DNA of 64,000 bases from Enterobacter ludwigii. Lineage in GTDB: Bacteria > Pseudomonadota > Gammaproteobacteria > Enterobacterales > Enterobacteriaceae. The notes beneath the pieces were generated by a model that was not told the DNA's origin, made no database searches, and was given only the letters and a program-made list of their open reading frames with translations. Numbering within the stretch: the first letter of the stretch is position 1; every line of letters starts with the position of its first letter. The stretch spans positions 616,475-680,474 of the forward strand of contig CEFQ01000005.1 in the NCBI GenBank assembly GCA_900068845.1. The letters are read 5' to 3'. This document shows, one piece after another, positions 24,842 through 32,862 of the stretch. Made by a program: the position numbers and the translations under genes.

Positions 24842-25669
24842 TTACCAGGCCGTCTCACCGGTGCCTTTATAGACCTTGTCAAACACAGTCTTCACGGCAT
24901 CGTTCTGATAAGAAGCCACCAGCGTTTTCACCCACGGTGCGCTGACGTTCTCTTTCTTCACCGCAATAAAGTTGTTATACGGGTTATCTTTTACCGGCTC
25001 TTGTGCAATGCGGTCTGCCGCGGTCAGGCCACTTTTTAGCGCCCAATCGGTGTTGACCACGGCGGCGTCCAGGTCAGGAACGGAGCGGCCGATGATGCCG
25101 GAATCCAGCTCTTTGATTTGCAGATGATGTGGGTTAGACGTGATATCGGCGGTGGTCGCCGCGATGCCAACGCCCGGCTTCAGTTTGATGAGCCCTTGTT
25201 GTTCGAGCAGCACCAAGCCGCGCGCTTCGTTAGAGGGATCGTTGGGTACGCCAATCACTGCGCCCTCTTTCAGTTCTTTGGCGCTTTTCACTTTCTTCGA
25301 ATAGAGACCAATCGGCCACACTGCGGTATCGCCGACGCGCACGATGTCGTAGTGATTGACCTTGATTTGGTTATTGAGGAACGGCTGATGCTGGAAGGCG
25401 TTGGCATCCACTTCGCCGTTTTGCAGCGCTTCGTTTGGCTGGTTGTAATCGTTGAAGATCACGGTTTTCACCGTTAAGCCTTTTGCCGCCGCCTGTTTGA
25501 TCACTTCGCGCCAGACGTCTTCATCTTCGCCGCTGATGATGCCGACTTTGATTGAGGTTTTATCCGCCGCGTGCGCGATGGATAACGACGACAACACGGC
25601 GCTGGCCAACAACACGGCGCGGGCCGTTAACATGAATTTATTTTTTACTGCTGACAGACGTGTGTGCAT
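24842..25669 (-). CDS. Substrate-binding protein, MetQ/NlpA family
   Basis: A 275-residue periplasmic protein. The start at 25669 follows AGGGAAG. The signal peptide runs to SIAHA before ADKTSIKVG and has no lipobox cysteine, so it appears to be soluble and not a lipoprotein like MetQ. Family features: VFNDYNQPNEALQNGEVDANAFQHQPFL, VGDTAVWPIGLYS, and GVPNDPSNEARGLVLLE. It is the first gene of a five-gene operon (binding protein, ATPase, permease, M20, monooxygenase) and is divergent from a TetR gene. Confidence 0.92.
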   Translation of the reverse strand: MHTRLSAVKNKFMLTARAVLLASAVLSSLSIAHAADKTSIKVGIISGEDEDVWREVIKQAAAKGLTVKTVIFNDYNQPNEALQNGEVDANAFQHQPFLNNQIKVNHYDIVRVGDTAVWPIGLYSKKVKSAKELKEGAVIGVPNDPSNEARGLVLLEQQGLIKLKPGVGIAATTADITSNPHHLQIKELDSGIIGRSVPDLDAAVVNTDWALKSGLTAADRIAQEPVKDNPYNNFIAVKKENVSAPWVKTLVASYQNDAVKTVFDKVYKGTGETAW

Positions 25670-25882
25670 AAAATGCTTCCCTATCGTTATAATTGCGCGA
25701 GTCAAAATAAGCTGTCGTAACGACAGATGACCGCAGTATACGCAGTTGCTTATTCCTACATTATGATTTATTCAGAAATGCTATTCCTGAAAAGCATAAA
25801 GCCGCAGCGCCGCTCGCAGCGCCACAAGCGAGAACAGGGCTGTGTTATCCTTTCCCTTTTGCTGGACTTGTTACTGAGCGCT

Positions 25883-26524
25883 ATGTCGGACACCACAACC
25901 AAACGAAAAAATGACCCGGAAGGGCTAAAGAAACGCATCCTGGCCGGCGCGCTGAAAATGTTTGCCGAGTTCGGCATGCAAGGCGCGCGACTGGAGCAGA
26001 TTGCTGAGCACGCGCAGACCACCAAACGCATGGTGGTGTATCACTTCGGCAATAAAGAGCAGCTGTATATTGAGGTGCTGGAGCAGGTGTATCAGGCGAT
26101 TCGCCAGCATGAAACCGGTCTGAACCTTGCAGAGATGGAGCCGGAACGGGCGATGACCAAACTGGTGGAAGCCAGCTTCGACTACCACGTATCGCACCCG
26201 GATTTTATGCGGCTGGTGTGTACCGAAAACCTGCTGCGCGGGCGCTACATCATGCAATCTGAACGCATCAAAACGCTGAATAAAAGCGCGCTGGATGTGC
26301 TCGATGACATTCTGGCGCGCGGTCAGCAGCAAGGGGTGTTTATTGAAGGCCTCGACACCGTGGATGTCCACCGCTTACTGAGCAGCATCTGCGTGCATCA
26401 CGTCTCCAATCGCTACACCTTTCACACACTCTTCACACCCAACGACAGTGAAGAAGACAGCATTCGTCGCAATCGCCAACTCGCGGTCACGGCGACGCTG
26501 CGTTATGTGCGCAAAGCCCCGTAG
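25883..26524 (+). CDS. TetR family transcriptional regulator
   Basis: A 213-residue regulator. The N-terminal helix-turn-helix spans residues about 18-62 (RILAGALKMFAEFGMQGARL, then QTTKRMVVYHFGNKEQLY). The rest resembles TetR proteins with a RutR-like C-terminal domain (CTENLLRGRYIMQSERIK). The start MSDTTTKRKND at 25883 gives the usual TetR length. The longer frame from 25727 runs through the promoter region. It is divergent from the MetQ-type operon, with 213 bases between the starts, and is the likely local repressor. A pyrimidine or purine-type ligand as in RutR cannot be claimed. Confidence 0.88.
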   Translation: MSDTTTKRKNDPEGLKKRILAGALKMFAEFGMQGARLEQIAEHAQTTKRMVVYHFGNKEQLYIEVLEQVYQAIRQHETGLNLAEMEPERAMTKLVEASFDYHVSHPDFMRLVCTENLLRGRYIMQSERIKTLNKSALDVLDDILARGQQQGVFIEGLDTVDVHRLLSSICVHHVSNRYTFHTLFTPNDSEEDSIRRNRQLAVTATLRYVRKAP

Positions 26525-26598
26525 GCTGCGGCTGCGCAGTGATAGTCTACGCTTAAAATCCTGGGACCGTCACAGACCTCAATTTAAGGAACGCCGTA

Positions 26599-27981
26599 GT
26601 GAACAAAGACCCCCACCTTTATCCCTTACGCCATACGCACAATACTGACCAGGACAGCGCACTGTGGAACTGGGCGCAGAACACGGTGGTTGGTCTGCGT
26701 ACGCAGTTACATCAGCCGCAAAATGAAGCGGAGCTACAACAGTTGCTGCGCGCTGCCAAGGGCAAAGTGCGCGTGCTGGGTAGCCGCTTGTCGCCAGGCC
26801 GCATGCTGGGCGTGGATGAGCAGGATTTGTTGTTGGACCTTAGCGCGTTTAACGGCGTAATTGAGCAAGATGCAGATAGCGTCACCTTTGGCGCCGGCAC
26901 GCCGCTGGAGCAGGTTTACAGCGCGTTAACCGAGAGGGATCGCATGCTGGCCTCGTCGCCGGGCGTGATTGCCGTACAAACGCTGGCCGGTGCGATGGCC
27001 ACCGGCACGCACGGTCAGGGTTTGGGGCAAAGCTCACTGGCTGACGAAGCGCTGCGCATTCGTATGGTGTTGGCCGATGGCAGCGTACGCGAATTTGTGC
27101 GCGGCGAGCCCGATTTCGCTGCAGCGCAGGTTTCACTTGGCACGATCGGTATCGTCACAGCCGTTACGCTGCGCACGCGCCCTTTCCGTCTGTTTACGTG
27201 CCACAAGTTTGCCGTCTCAGCCGATACGCTGGAGCAGGATCTGGTCGAGTGGAATAATCAGTATGAGATGAGCAAAGCCTGGTGGTTTGTCGATGACAAC
27301 CTGATGCACGTGTGGAATGCGCACGAGGCCAGCGATGAAGAGTCGCAAGCCTGGCACGCCAATCAGCGCGAGGTGATTGAACATGGCGACAACACCGACA
27401 GCAGCCTGAACGACACCATCGACCAGACGCTGGCGCAGATGCATCGCGATACACAGATTCACGGCAAAGGCGGCAAACAATTCCGCACCGTGACGCGTTT
27501 CCGTGATTTTACCGACGTCAGCGGCGATATCTATCAGCTGTTTTGCCGCGGCATTGCCGTGCCGCAAATTAACGTCGAGATCGGCGTGCCGCTGGCGAAA
27601 ACGCCGCAGATTATCAGCAAGATCAAAGCGTGGTATGCCGAAAATCATCCGCATATGCACTATCCGATTATCCTGCGTTGCACCGGCGCGTCCGAAGCCT
27701 GGCTCAGCCCGGCGTATCAGCATGCCACCTGCTTCTTCGGCTTCGTGGTCTATTACGCCGATGATGGATCGCTGTCTGAAGATGGCCTGCACTTTCTCAC
27801 CGAAGTGGAGAAACTGCTGGCAGCCGAAGGCGGACGTCCGCATTGGGGCAAATATTACGATCCGCAACGTTACCAGTGGCGCGATATCTATCCGCAGTGG
27901 GACGCTTTCCGCGACGTGCGCAATCAGCTCGATCCACAACGCCGTTTTAGCAATGATTATGTCACTGCTTTATTTGATTAA
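26599..27981 (+). CDS. FAD-linked oxidase, aldonolactone/gulonolactone oxidase-like (ALO family)
   Basis: A 460-residue flavoprotein of the VAO/ALO group, starting at GTG behind AAGGA. The FAD-binding domain covers about residues 30-200, with LAGAMATGTHGQGLG at 130-144. The C-terminal ALO domain ends with GGRPHWGKYYDP, a conserved substrate-side motif. Members oxidise aldono-1,4-lactones or alditols and reduce oxygen. The segment that in alditol and gulonolactone oxidases carries the FAD-linking histidine (GxGHS) reads GSRLSPG at 61-67, so no covalent flavin link is expected at this place. It is followed after 18 bases by a GT8 glycosyltransferase, which suggests a joint role in sugar or polyol modification. 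No export signal is seen. Confidence 0.85.
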   Translation: MNKDPHLYPLRHTHNTDQDSALWNWAQNTVVGLRTQLHQPQNEAELQQLLRAAKGKVRVLGSRLSPGRMLGVDEQDLLLDLSAFNGVIEQDADSVTFGAGTPLEQVYSALTERDRMLASSPGVIAVQTLAGAMATGTHGQGLGQSSLADEALRIRMVLADGSVREFVRGEPDFAAAQVSLGTIGIVTAVTLRTRPFRLFTCHKFAVSADTLEQDLVEWNNQYEMSKAWWFVDDNLMHVWNAHEASDEESQAWHANQREVIEHGDNTDSSLNDTIDQTLAQMHRDTQIHGKGGKQFRTVTRFRDFTDVSGDIYQLFCRGIAVPQINVEIGVPLAKTPQIISKIKAWYAENHPHMHYPIILRCTGASEAWLSPAYQHATCFFGFVVYYADDGSLSEDGLHFLTEVEKLLAAEGGRPHWGKYYDPQRYQWRDIYPQWDAFRDVRNQLDPQRRFSNDYVTALFD

Positions 27982-27999
27982 GTTTGAAAGGGAGAAACC

Positions 28000-28827
28000 A
28001 TGTTTGCATGGGTAACGCTGTTAACGCAGCCAGACTATTTTATTGGTGTTAAGGCACTGCAACACTCGCTTAAGCGCAGTGAAACACGCTGGCCGCTAAT
28101 TGTGATGGTCACCGACGCTATCGATCTGGAGACGCGGGAAGCGTTGCAGGCGTTGGGCTGTGTGATTCATCCTGTCGCGCCGCTGATGCCGAATGCCGAA
28201 CTGGAGCAGCATTATGCTTCAGCGCAGTTTGGTGAAGTGTGGAGCAAGCTGCGTGCGTGGGAGTTGGTTGATTGTGAGCGCGTGGTGTTTCTGGATGCCG
28301 ACATGCTGGTGCTGCGCAATATGGATGAGCTGTTTACGCTCGACCTGGGCGAACATGCGCTGGCGGCGTGTCACGCGTGCCGCTGCAATCCCAATAAGAT
28401 CGCCAGCTATCCCGCAAGCTGGCAGCCCGAGAATTGTCACTATACCTGGCAGGATCGTGGCGAAACCGCACCGTCCACGCTCGATCGTTATCTCAACGGC
28501 GGTTTCCTGGTGCTGAAGCCAGATCTGGCGGTGTTTGAGTGGCTGCAGGAAAAAGTGGCGGGCATTACCGATCTGCGCCGCTATCCGTTCTCAGAGCAAG
28601 ATTTGCTTAATGAAGTGTTCGAAAACCGCTGGTTGCCGCTACCTTATATCTACAACGCGCTGAAAACATTACCGTTCCAGCACAGCGCAATGTGGCGTGA
28701 AGATGAGGTGAAAAACCTGCACTTCATCCTGGCGAAACCGTGGAAACGCGATTTGAATCAGCCTGAATCGGAACGCGACCGCTATTACGCTTTGGATAAG
28801 CTGTGGTGGGAGTTGGCGGCGGAATAA
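28000..28827 (+). CDS. Glycosyltransferase family 8, glycogenin-like
   Basis: A 275-residue retaining glycosyltransferase. The metal and nucleotide-sugar motif is DAD at 99-101 in VVFLDADMLVL. It also has LNGGFLVLKPD near 165-175, FSEQDLLNEVF near 197-207 and HFILAKPWKR near 246-255, all typical of the glycogenin/galactinol-synthase branch. The start follows GGGAG. It likely uses a UDP-sugar in the cytoplasm. The acceptor is unknown: bacterial members of this branch are often linked to inositol or other polyols, which would suit a polyol-oxidase neighbour. It forms a two-gene operon with the preceding oxidase and ends before a hairpin at 28837. Confidence 0.88.
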   Translation: MFAWVTLLTQPDYFIGVKALQHSLKRSETRWPLIVMVTDAIDLETREALQALGCVIHPVAPLMPNAELEQHYASAQFGEVWSKLRAWELVDCERVVFLDADMLVLRNMDELFTLDLGEHALAACHACRCNPNKIASYPASWQPENCHYTWQDRGETAPSTLDRYLNGGFLVLKPDLAVFEWLQEKVAGITDLRRYPFSEQDLLNEVFENRWLPLPYIYNALKTLPFQHSAMWREDEVKNLHFILAKPWKRDLNQPESERDRYYALDKLWWELAAE

Positions 28828-28836
28828 TACAATAAA

Positions 28837-28862
28837 AACAGCGCGATTCGTCGCGCTGTTTC
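28837..28862 (+). terminator. Terminator of the oxidase-glycosyltransferase operon
   Basis: AACAGCGCGA, loop TTCG, TCGCGCTGTT, followed by only TTC. A UUCG-capped hairpin ten bases after the stop. The U tract is short, so termination may be partial. Confidence 0.65.
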
Positions 28863-28918
28863 AAATGAATTGCCCATTACTGCGGGCCAGTTCGCCATAA
28901 ATGGGTTCCCGACGAAGC

Positions 28919-29332
28919 TTATGAGCTGGTCTTCGCAATGCGCTCGAGCGCGACCTGTGCCAAAAAACCTGAACGGGTTTTGAATTCGGGATGCGTTGCT
29001 ACGCAGCGGTCAATGCGATCAATCAGCAGTTTTGGCAAGGTTACATTTATTTTCTCGGACCCGCCCAAAATGCGAGTGACATCCACATCAATAAGTACCC
29101 AAACATAACCTGCATATTGCGGATCTTTCATCAACGATTTCAATTCAGAAACCGCCGGGATGTCTTGCTCTAATTCTACCAGCAGCTCCAGATGGCCGAT
29201 AATCGCCTCTTTGGCATTTGTTACCGCCGCTTCCAGCGTATCTCCAGCAGAAAAACAGCCCGGCAAATCCGGCACCGTGACGCCAAATGCCGTGCTTTGG
29301 TCGCCAGCCTCAATCGCGATGGGATAAAACAT
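28919..29332 (-). CDS. hicB: HicB-type antitoxin
   Basis: A 137-residue antitoxin of the HicAB type II system. The N-terminal partial RNase-H-like domain contains FGVTVPDLPGCFSAGDTLEAAVTNAKEAI (about residues 16-44), which blocks HicA. The C-terminal ribbon-helix-helix (about 95-132: KINVTLPKLLIDRIDRCV) would bind the operator. The frame is intact and full length. The toxin gene that should precede it is broken (29350-29537), so this is a solitary antitoxin that may persist as a repressor or as protection against HicA toxins from elsewhere. Confidence 0.93.
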   Translation of the reverse strand: MFYPIAIEAGDQSTAFGVTVPDLPGCFSAGDTLEAAVTNAKEAIIGHLELLVELEQDIPAVSELKSLMKDPQYAGYVWVLIDVDVTRILGGSEKINVTLPKLLIDRIDRCVATHPEFKTRSGFLAQVALERIAKTSS

Positions 29333-29349
29333 ACGTCACCTCTTTCGAA

Positions 29350-29537
29350 TTAATGGACAGTCAGTCCGGCTTGTTTCCTGATACTTTTCACCGTTTTGAT
29401 CGGCAAATCCTTTTTGGGGTGCGGTATCGTCACCAGCCTTTTTTAACCGGATGGACAAAATGGTGATGGCTACCGTTCACACGTATCAGTTCCCAGCCAT
29501 CGGCCTTGATCTCGGCCATTAATGATCTGCTATCTAT
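29350..29537 (-). pseudogene. hicA: Decayed hicA toxin gene
   Basis: On the minus strand the first frame reads DSRSLMAEIKADGWELIRVN, then GSHHHFVHPVKKG, which contains the HicA double-stranded-RNA-binding-like fold and its catalytic histidine. At the position of the initiator Met the codon is ATA (29535-29537) with a stop just before it in frame. After KKG one base is missing (about 29434-29435), so the frame runs into TGA. The shifted frame then restores the HicA tail (VTIPHPKKDLPIKTVKSIRK) up to TAA at 29350. Total span 188 bases equals a normal 60-odd-codon hicA minus one base. An internal ATG could still give a truncated peptide without the C-terminal strand. Confidence 0.85.
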
Positions 29538-29571
29538 GCCATTGCCTTACAGCGTCCTGAAAGCACAAAAA

Positions 29572-29622
29572 ATAACCCCAATAACCCCGAATCGCAAGAA
29601 GAGTTATTGGGGTTATCTTTTT
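29572..29622. terminator. Strong bidirectional hairpin
   Basis: ATAACCCCAATAA (29572-29584) pairs perfectly with TTATTGGGGTTAT (29603-29615), with CTTTTT on one side and TTTTTTG on the other strand. It insulates the hicAB remnant from yeeX. Confidence 0.8.
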
Positions 29623-29623
29623 C

Positions 29624-29655
29624 CCAAATAAAAAGGTCGTCATAAATGACGACCT
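29624..29655 (-). terminator. Terminator of yeeX, built from a repeat-like hairpin
   Basis: AGGTCGTCAT-AA-ATGACGACCT followed on the minus strand by TTTTTATTTGG, 24 bases after the yeeX stop. The hairpin differs by only two compensated positions per arm from the family B repeat (AGGTCGCCATAAATGGCGACC type). Confidence 0.85.
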
Positions 29656-29678
29656 CATGATTAGTGGTGGATGGAAAT

Positions 29679-29999
29679 TTATTGCGCTTTTGGCTCGCCC
29701 ATCGCTTTCAACTTCTTCGACAGCTCACGACGCTCTTTGGAGAGGTCAGCGTTTTTGATGATGTATTCATCAACGCGATCTTCATAGTCCACACGCATGC
29801 TGGCGATAATTTCCTGAACCGCCTCGATGCTCATGCCGGGTTTGATGTATTCACTCAGGTTGTCCAGCAGCAACACACGTTTCTGGTTATCACGGACTTT
29901 CTTCTCGTTATCCACGATTTCGCGCTGCAGCTTGTTTTTACGACGGAACATACGCACAAACTCCAGTACGTCCTGAAATGATTGCTTGGCATTTTCCAT
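29679..29999 (-). CDS. yeeX: DUF496 family protein YeeX
   Basis: A 106-residue, highly charged, helical protein, nearly identical to E. coli YeeX (109). The conserved block [20 protein letters not shown] is at residues 8-27, with [19 protein letters not shown] in the middle and a lysine-rich coiled-coil tail. The biochemical function is unknown. The start at 29999 (MENAKQ) follows AAGG and matches the E. coli start. It is a single-gene unit with its own terminator. Confidence 0.95.
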   Translation of the reverse strand: MENAKQSFQDVLEFVRMFRRKNKLQREIVDNEKKVRDNQKRVLLLDNLSEYIKPGMSIEAVQEIIASMRVDYEDRVDEYIIKNADLSKERRELSKKLKAMGEPKAQ

Positions 30000-30160
30000 G
30001 TTGGCACCTTTCTTTAGGCCTGCGTTGGCAGGCGGAATAGTCATAACGTTTAGCTTAGCGGCTTGGCCGCCAGGGTTGCAATTCTCACCGCTAAATTCGG
30101 ACTGGCGCTTATCTTAGCGCAAAGAATGGGTGATTCACATTAAGTCATTGCCTGAGAAAA

Positions 30161-31219
30161 CTATTTACGCAGCGCCAGACGCACTAAATCAGTCATACGC
30201 TCCAGCTGACGCGCCTGTTCCAGACTCAGCCAAACGTAGCCGTAAATCGCCGTGGTTTCCGGGCGTCTGCTGCGATTGGCAATCAGCTGCTCCAACTCTT
30301 GAGTAATCTCATCGAGCGCGTGGCTGTTAGCAGTGATCTGCTCGGTTTCGCCTTTGACCATCAGCGTGGCCAGCGCATTCAGCGTGTCTTCCGTCATCTG
30401 CTGCGTGCGGCGCAACGTGGGAGCATTAAGCATAATCAGATGGCTTTCACGCGATGACCACCACGCATCAATCTGCATCTGCATGGTGTTCACCATATTG
30501 CGATTGATGGTTTGGATTGCCTCAAACACCGATTTGGGAATGCGTGTCTCTTTGCTTGCCGGTTCCAGTAACGCGCGCATCTTAATCACGCCACTTAGCA
30601 ATTTTTGGAAGGGTTTGTTTAGCCGCGGTTTTTCCAGCAAATTAGCAGAGAAGCCAGTGTGATGCAGCTTGGCCATGGCGATAAACGCATCCGACAGCTG
30701 GATGCGCCAATGGGTGTACGCGCGTTGTGCCCAAATGGCGCTGAACAGCAGTGCCATCAACGAACCGAGAATCACATCACCGCCGCGCCACATGGCGATA
30801 GTGAAATCCCCGGCCGGTGCGCCAACCACCACGCCGAGCGTGATACCGATCAGTAACGCCATATAGGGATGTTTTCCCAGCGTCAAATAGCCGCAGACCA
30901 CCATCACAATGGCGCACCATACCAACATTACCGGCAATGAAAACAGCTCAAGCTTGAGCGCGATCAACCCGGAAATCAGACCGGCGAAGGTGCCGCTAAT
31001 ACGCTGTACCACGCGCGGCAGCACGTTGCCCCAGGTTGAAATTGGCCCCATCACCACCACCAGCGTAATCAGCGGCCAGGTGCCTTCTGGAATGTCGGTA
31101 AGCCGCACAAACAGGAAACACAGTACAAAGGCGATGGCAATGCGCACGCCGTGTACGGTGCGATAGTGGCGGTAGAACCAGAACTCAATCTGCGAGATGG
31201 GCTTGTCAGCGCGTAACAT
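30161..31219 (-). CDS. yeeA: FUSC family inner-membrane protein YeeA
   Basis: A 352-residue protein, the same length as E. coli YeeA. Residues about 20-175 hold paired transmembrane helices with WPLITLVVVMGPISTWGNVLPR and LGKHPYMALLIGITLGVVVGAP. The C-terminal half is cytoplasmic (KETRIPKSVFEAIQTINRN and EALEQLIANRS-like helices). It belongs to the aromatic acid exporter/FUSC superfamily, probably an efflux component. The transported compound is unknown. The start at 31219 is chosen to match the family. Located next to yeeX and dacD as in E. coli, but sbmC, which lies between yeeA and dacD there, is absent. Confidence 0.93.
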   Translation of the reverse strand: MLRADKPISQIEFWFYRHYRTVHGVRIAIAFVLCFLFVRLTDIPEGTWPLITLVVVMGPISTWGNVLPRVVQRISGTFAGLISGLIALKLELFSLPVMLVWCAIVMVVCGYLTLGKHPYMALLIGITLGVVVGAPAGDFTIAMWRGGDVILGSLMALLFSAIWAQRAYTHWRIQLSDAFIAMAKLHHTGFSANLLEKPRLNKPFQKLLSGVIKMRALLEPASKETRIPKSVFEAIQTINRNMVNTMQMQIDAWWSSRESHLIMLNAPTLRRTQQMTEDTLNALATLMVKGETEQITANSHALDEITQELEQLIANRSRRPETTAIYGYVWLSLEQARQLERMTDLVRLALRK

Positions 31220-31393
31220 GGTTGTCCGGGAACGATACAAATTTGCGCGCTATGTTACCCTGGCGGTTGGTGCACCATCAGTGTTGAACGCAATTTTTTT
31301 CGAGTTTTGGTGAAATTCAACATGTGCGTTACATCTAACCTTATCAATGGAAACATTGATGTAACGCTTCATGTTAGGTGCGATGTTTGAAAC

Positions 31394-31417
31394 GGTCGCC
31401 ATGAATGGCGACCCTAC
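31394..31417. repeat. Palindromic repeat, family B, single hairpin
   Basis: GGTCGCCATGAATGGCGACC followed by CTAC, between the yeeA and dacD genes. Same hairpin as at 5794, 13140 and 50278. Confidence 0.85.
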
Positions 31418-31493
31418 GGGCGCGTGAGTTATGGCGACCAGAATCACGCCGCCGCAGCACGGCGACAGCGATAACGCAAAATTACGCGACGGA

Positions 31494-32663
31494 TTACAGT
31501 TTCTGTTTCACGTAATCACTGATGCGCGTAATGATGCCTGCCTGATCAACCGCTTGCAGCGCATAAAGCGGATAGCTTGCCAACTGCTTATCTTTGTCCA
31601 TCACCTGAATTTCCCCAATCTGCTCGCCCGCTTTCAACGGCGCTTCCAGATCTTTACGGTCAATCACGTATTTGGCCATCACGTTGGCGACTTCGTTGCG
31701 CGGCAGCGACAGGTAGATATCCTGCGTGGTTCCGACATCCACTTTATGCGGATTGCCGTACCAGACGTTTTCCGTACCGATTTTTTTCCCTGCGTGGAAC
31801 AGTTGCACCGTATCAAAGGTGTTTTGGCCCCACACCAGCAGCTTGCGCGCCTGATCTTCACGGCCTTTCGAACTTTTGCCGCCCATAATCACGGCGATCA
31901 GGCGATGACGTCCGACGACGTTAGACGCGATGATGTTAAAACCAGCGCTTTCGGTATGCCCGGTTTTCAGGCCATCGACGTGCAGATTTTGATCCCACAA
32001 CAAACCGTTGCGGTTGTTCTGCGTGATGCCGTTCCAGGTCAGGGTTTTCTCACCGTACATGGCGTAGAAATCGGGCTCGCCGCTGATAATCGCGCGCGAT
32101 AGCGTTGCCAGATCGCGTGCGGTGGTGTGCTGGCCCGGCGCGTCAAGACCATGCACGGTTTCAAAATGGGTGTGCGTCAAATTCAGCTTCTGCACATAGC
32201 TGTTCATCATGTTAACGAAGCTGCCTTCGCTGCCGGCCACGTGATCCGCCAGCGCCACGCAGGCATCGTTACCTGAATCGATGATCACACCGCGCATCAG
32301 GTCGCGCACCGTGACCTGATCGCCCGGCTTGAGGAACATCAGCGAAGAACCTTTGAACACCGGATTGCCCGCGCCCCACGCATCTTTGCCAATGGTGACT
32401 TTGTCATCGCGGCTGATTTTATTCTGATCGATAGCGCGATCAACGACATAGCCGGTCATTAGTTTGGTCAGGCTGGCCGGGTTACGCTCTTCATCCGGAT
32501 TGCCCGCAGTGAGAATTTGCCCGGTAGTGGCGTCCATAAGCACCCACGACGCCGCATCAATCGGCGGAGGCGCCAGGGGAAACGGCATGCTGTCGTCAGC
32601 CTGCGCCAACGATGCCCAAACAATCATTCCAGATACAGTTACCAGCAGACGCCTTTTCAACAC
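31494..32663 (-). CDS. dacD: D-alanyl-D-alanine carboxypeptidase DacD (penicillin-binding protein 6b)
   Basis: A 389-residue low-molecular-weight penicillin-binding protein, close to E. coli DacD (388). The GTG start follows GAGG. A signal peptide (MLKRRLLVTVSGMIVWASLA) directs it to the periplasm. Active-site motifs: Ser64-x-x-Lys67 in SLTK, SGN at 130-132 and KTG at 233-235. It removes the terminal D-alanine of peptidoglycan pentapeptides. The C-terminal beta domain and the amphipathic tail (ITRISDYVKQKL) anchor it to the inner membrane. It is divergent from sbcB, with about 200 bases between the starts. Confidence 0.95.
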   Translation of the reverse strand: MLKRRLLVTVSGMIVWASLAQADDSMPFPLAPPPIDAASWVLMDATTGQILTAGNPDEERNPASLTKLMTGYVVDRAIDQNKISRDDKVTIGKDAWGAGNPVFKGSSLMFLKPGDQVTVRDLMRGVIIDSGNDACVALADHVAGSEGSFVNMMNSYVQKLNLTHTHFETVHGLDAPGQHTTARDLATLSRAIISGEPDFYAMYGEKTLTWNGITQNNRNGLLWDQNLHVDGLKTGHTESAGFNIIASNVVGRHRLIAVIMGGKSSKGREDQARKLLVWGQNTFDTVQLFHAGKKIGTENVWYGNPHKVDVGTTQDIYLSLPRNEVANVMAKYVIDRKDLEAPLKAGEQIGEIQVMDKDKQLASYPLYALQAVDQAGIITRISDYVKQKL

Positions 32664-32862
32664 TTCTTCCTCGAAATCAAAAAAATGAATTTACCGCCGC
32701 ACGTTGTACGGCAAATAGCGCTTACAGATCTGAATAAATTGAAAAAAAGTATGAACTGCGCATAAATGCTGCGTGCCCGCGCGCAGCGAGGATGATCGAG
32801 GTTGTACTGCTACCCAGGGACGACTATCCTGTGCGTTGATTCTCCATTGCCAGGATAACGCC

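Noticed and set aside
25670..25882. MetJ operator upstream of the MetNIQ-like operon
   Set aside because: No tandem AGACGTCT-like boxes are present, so a methionine-regulon assignment is not supported.
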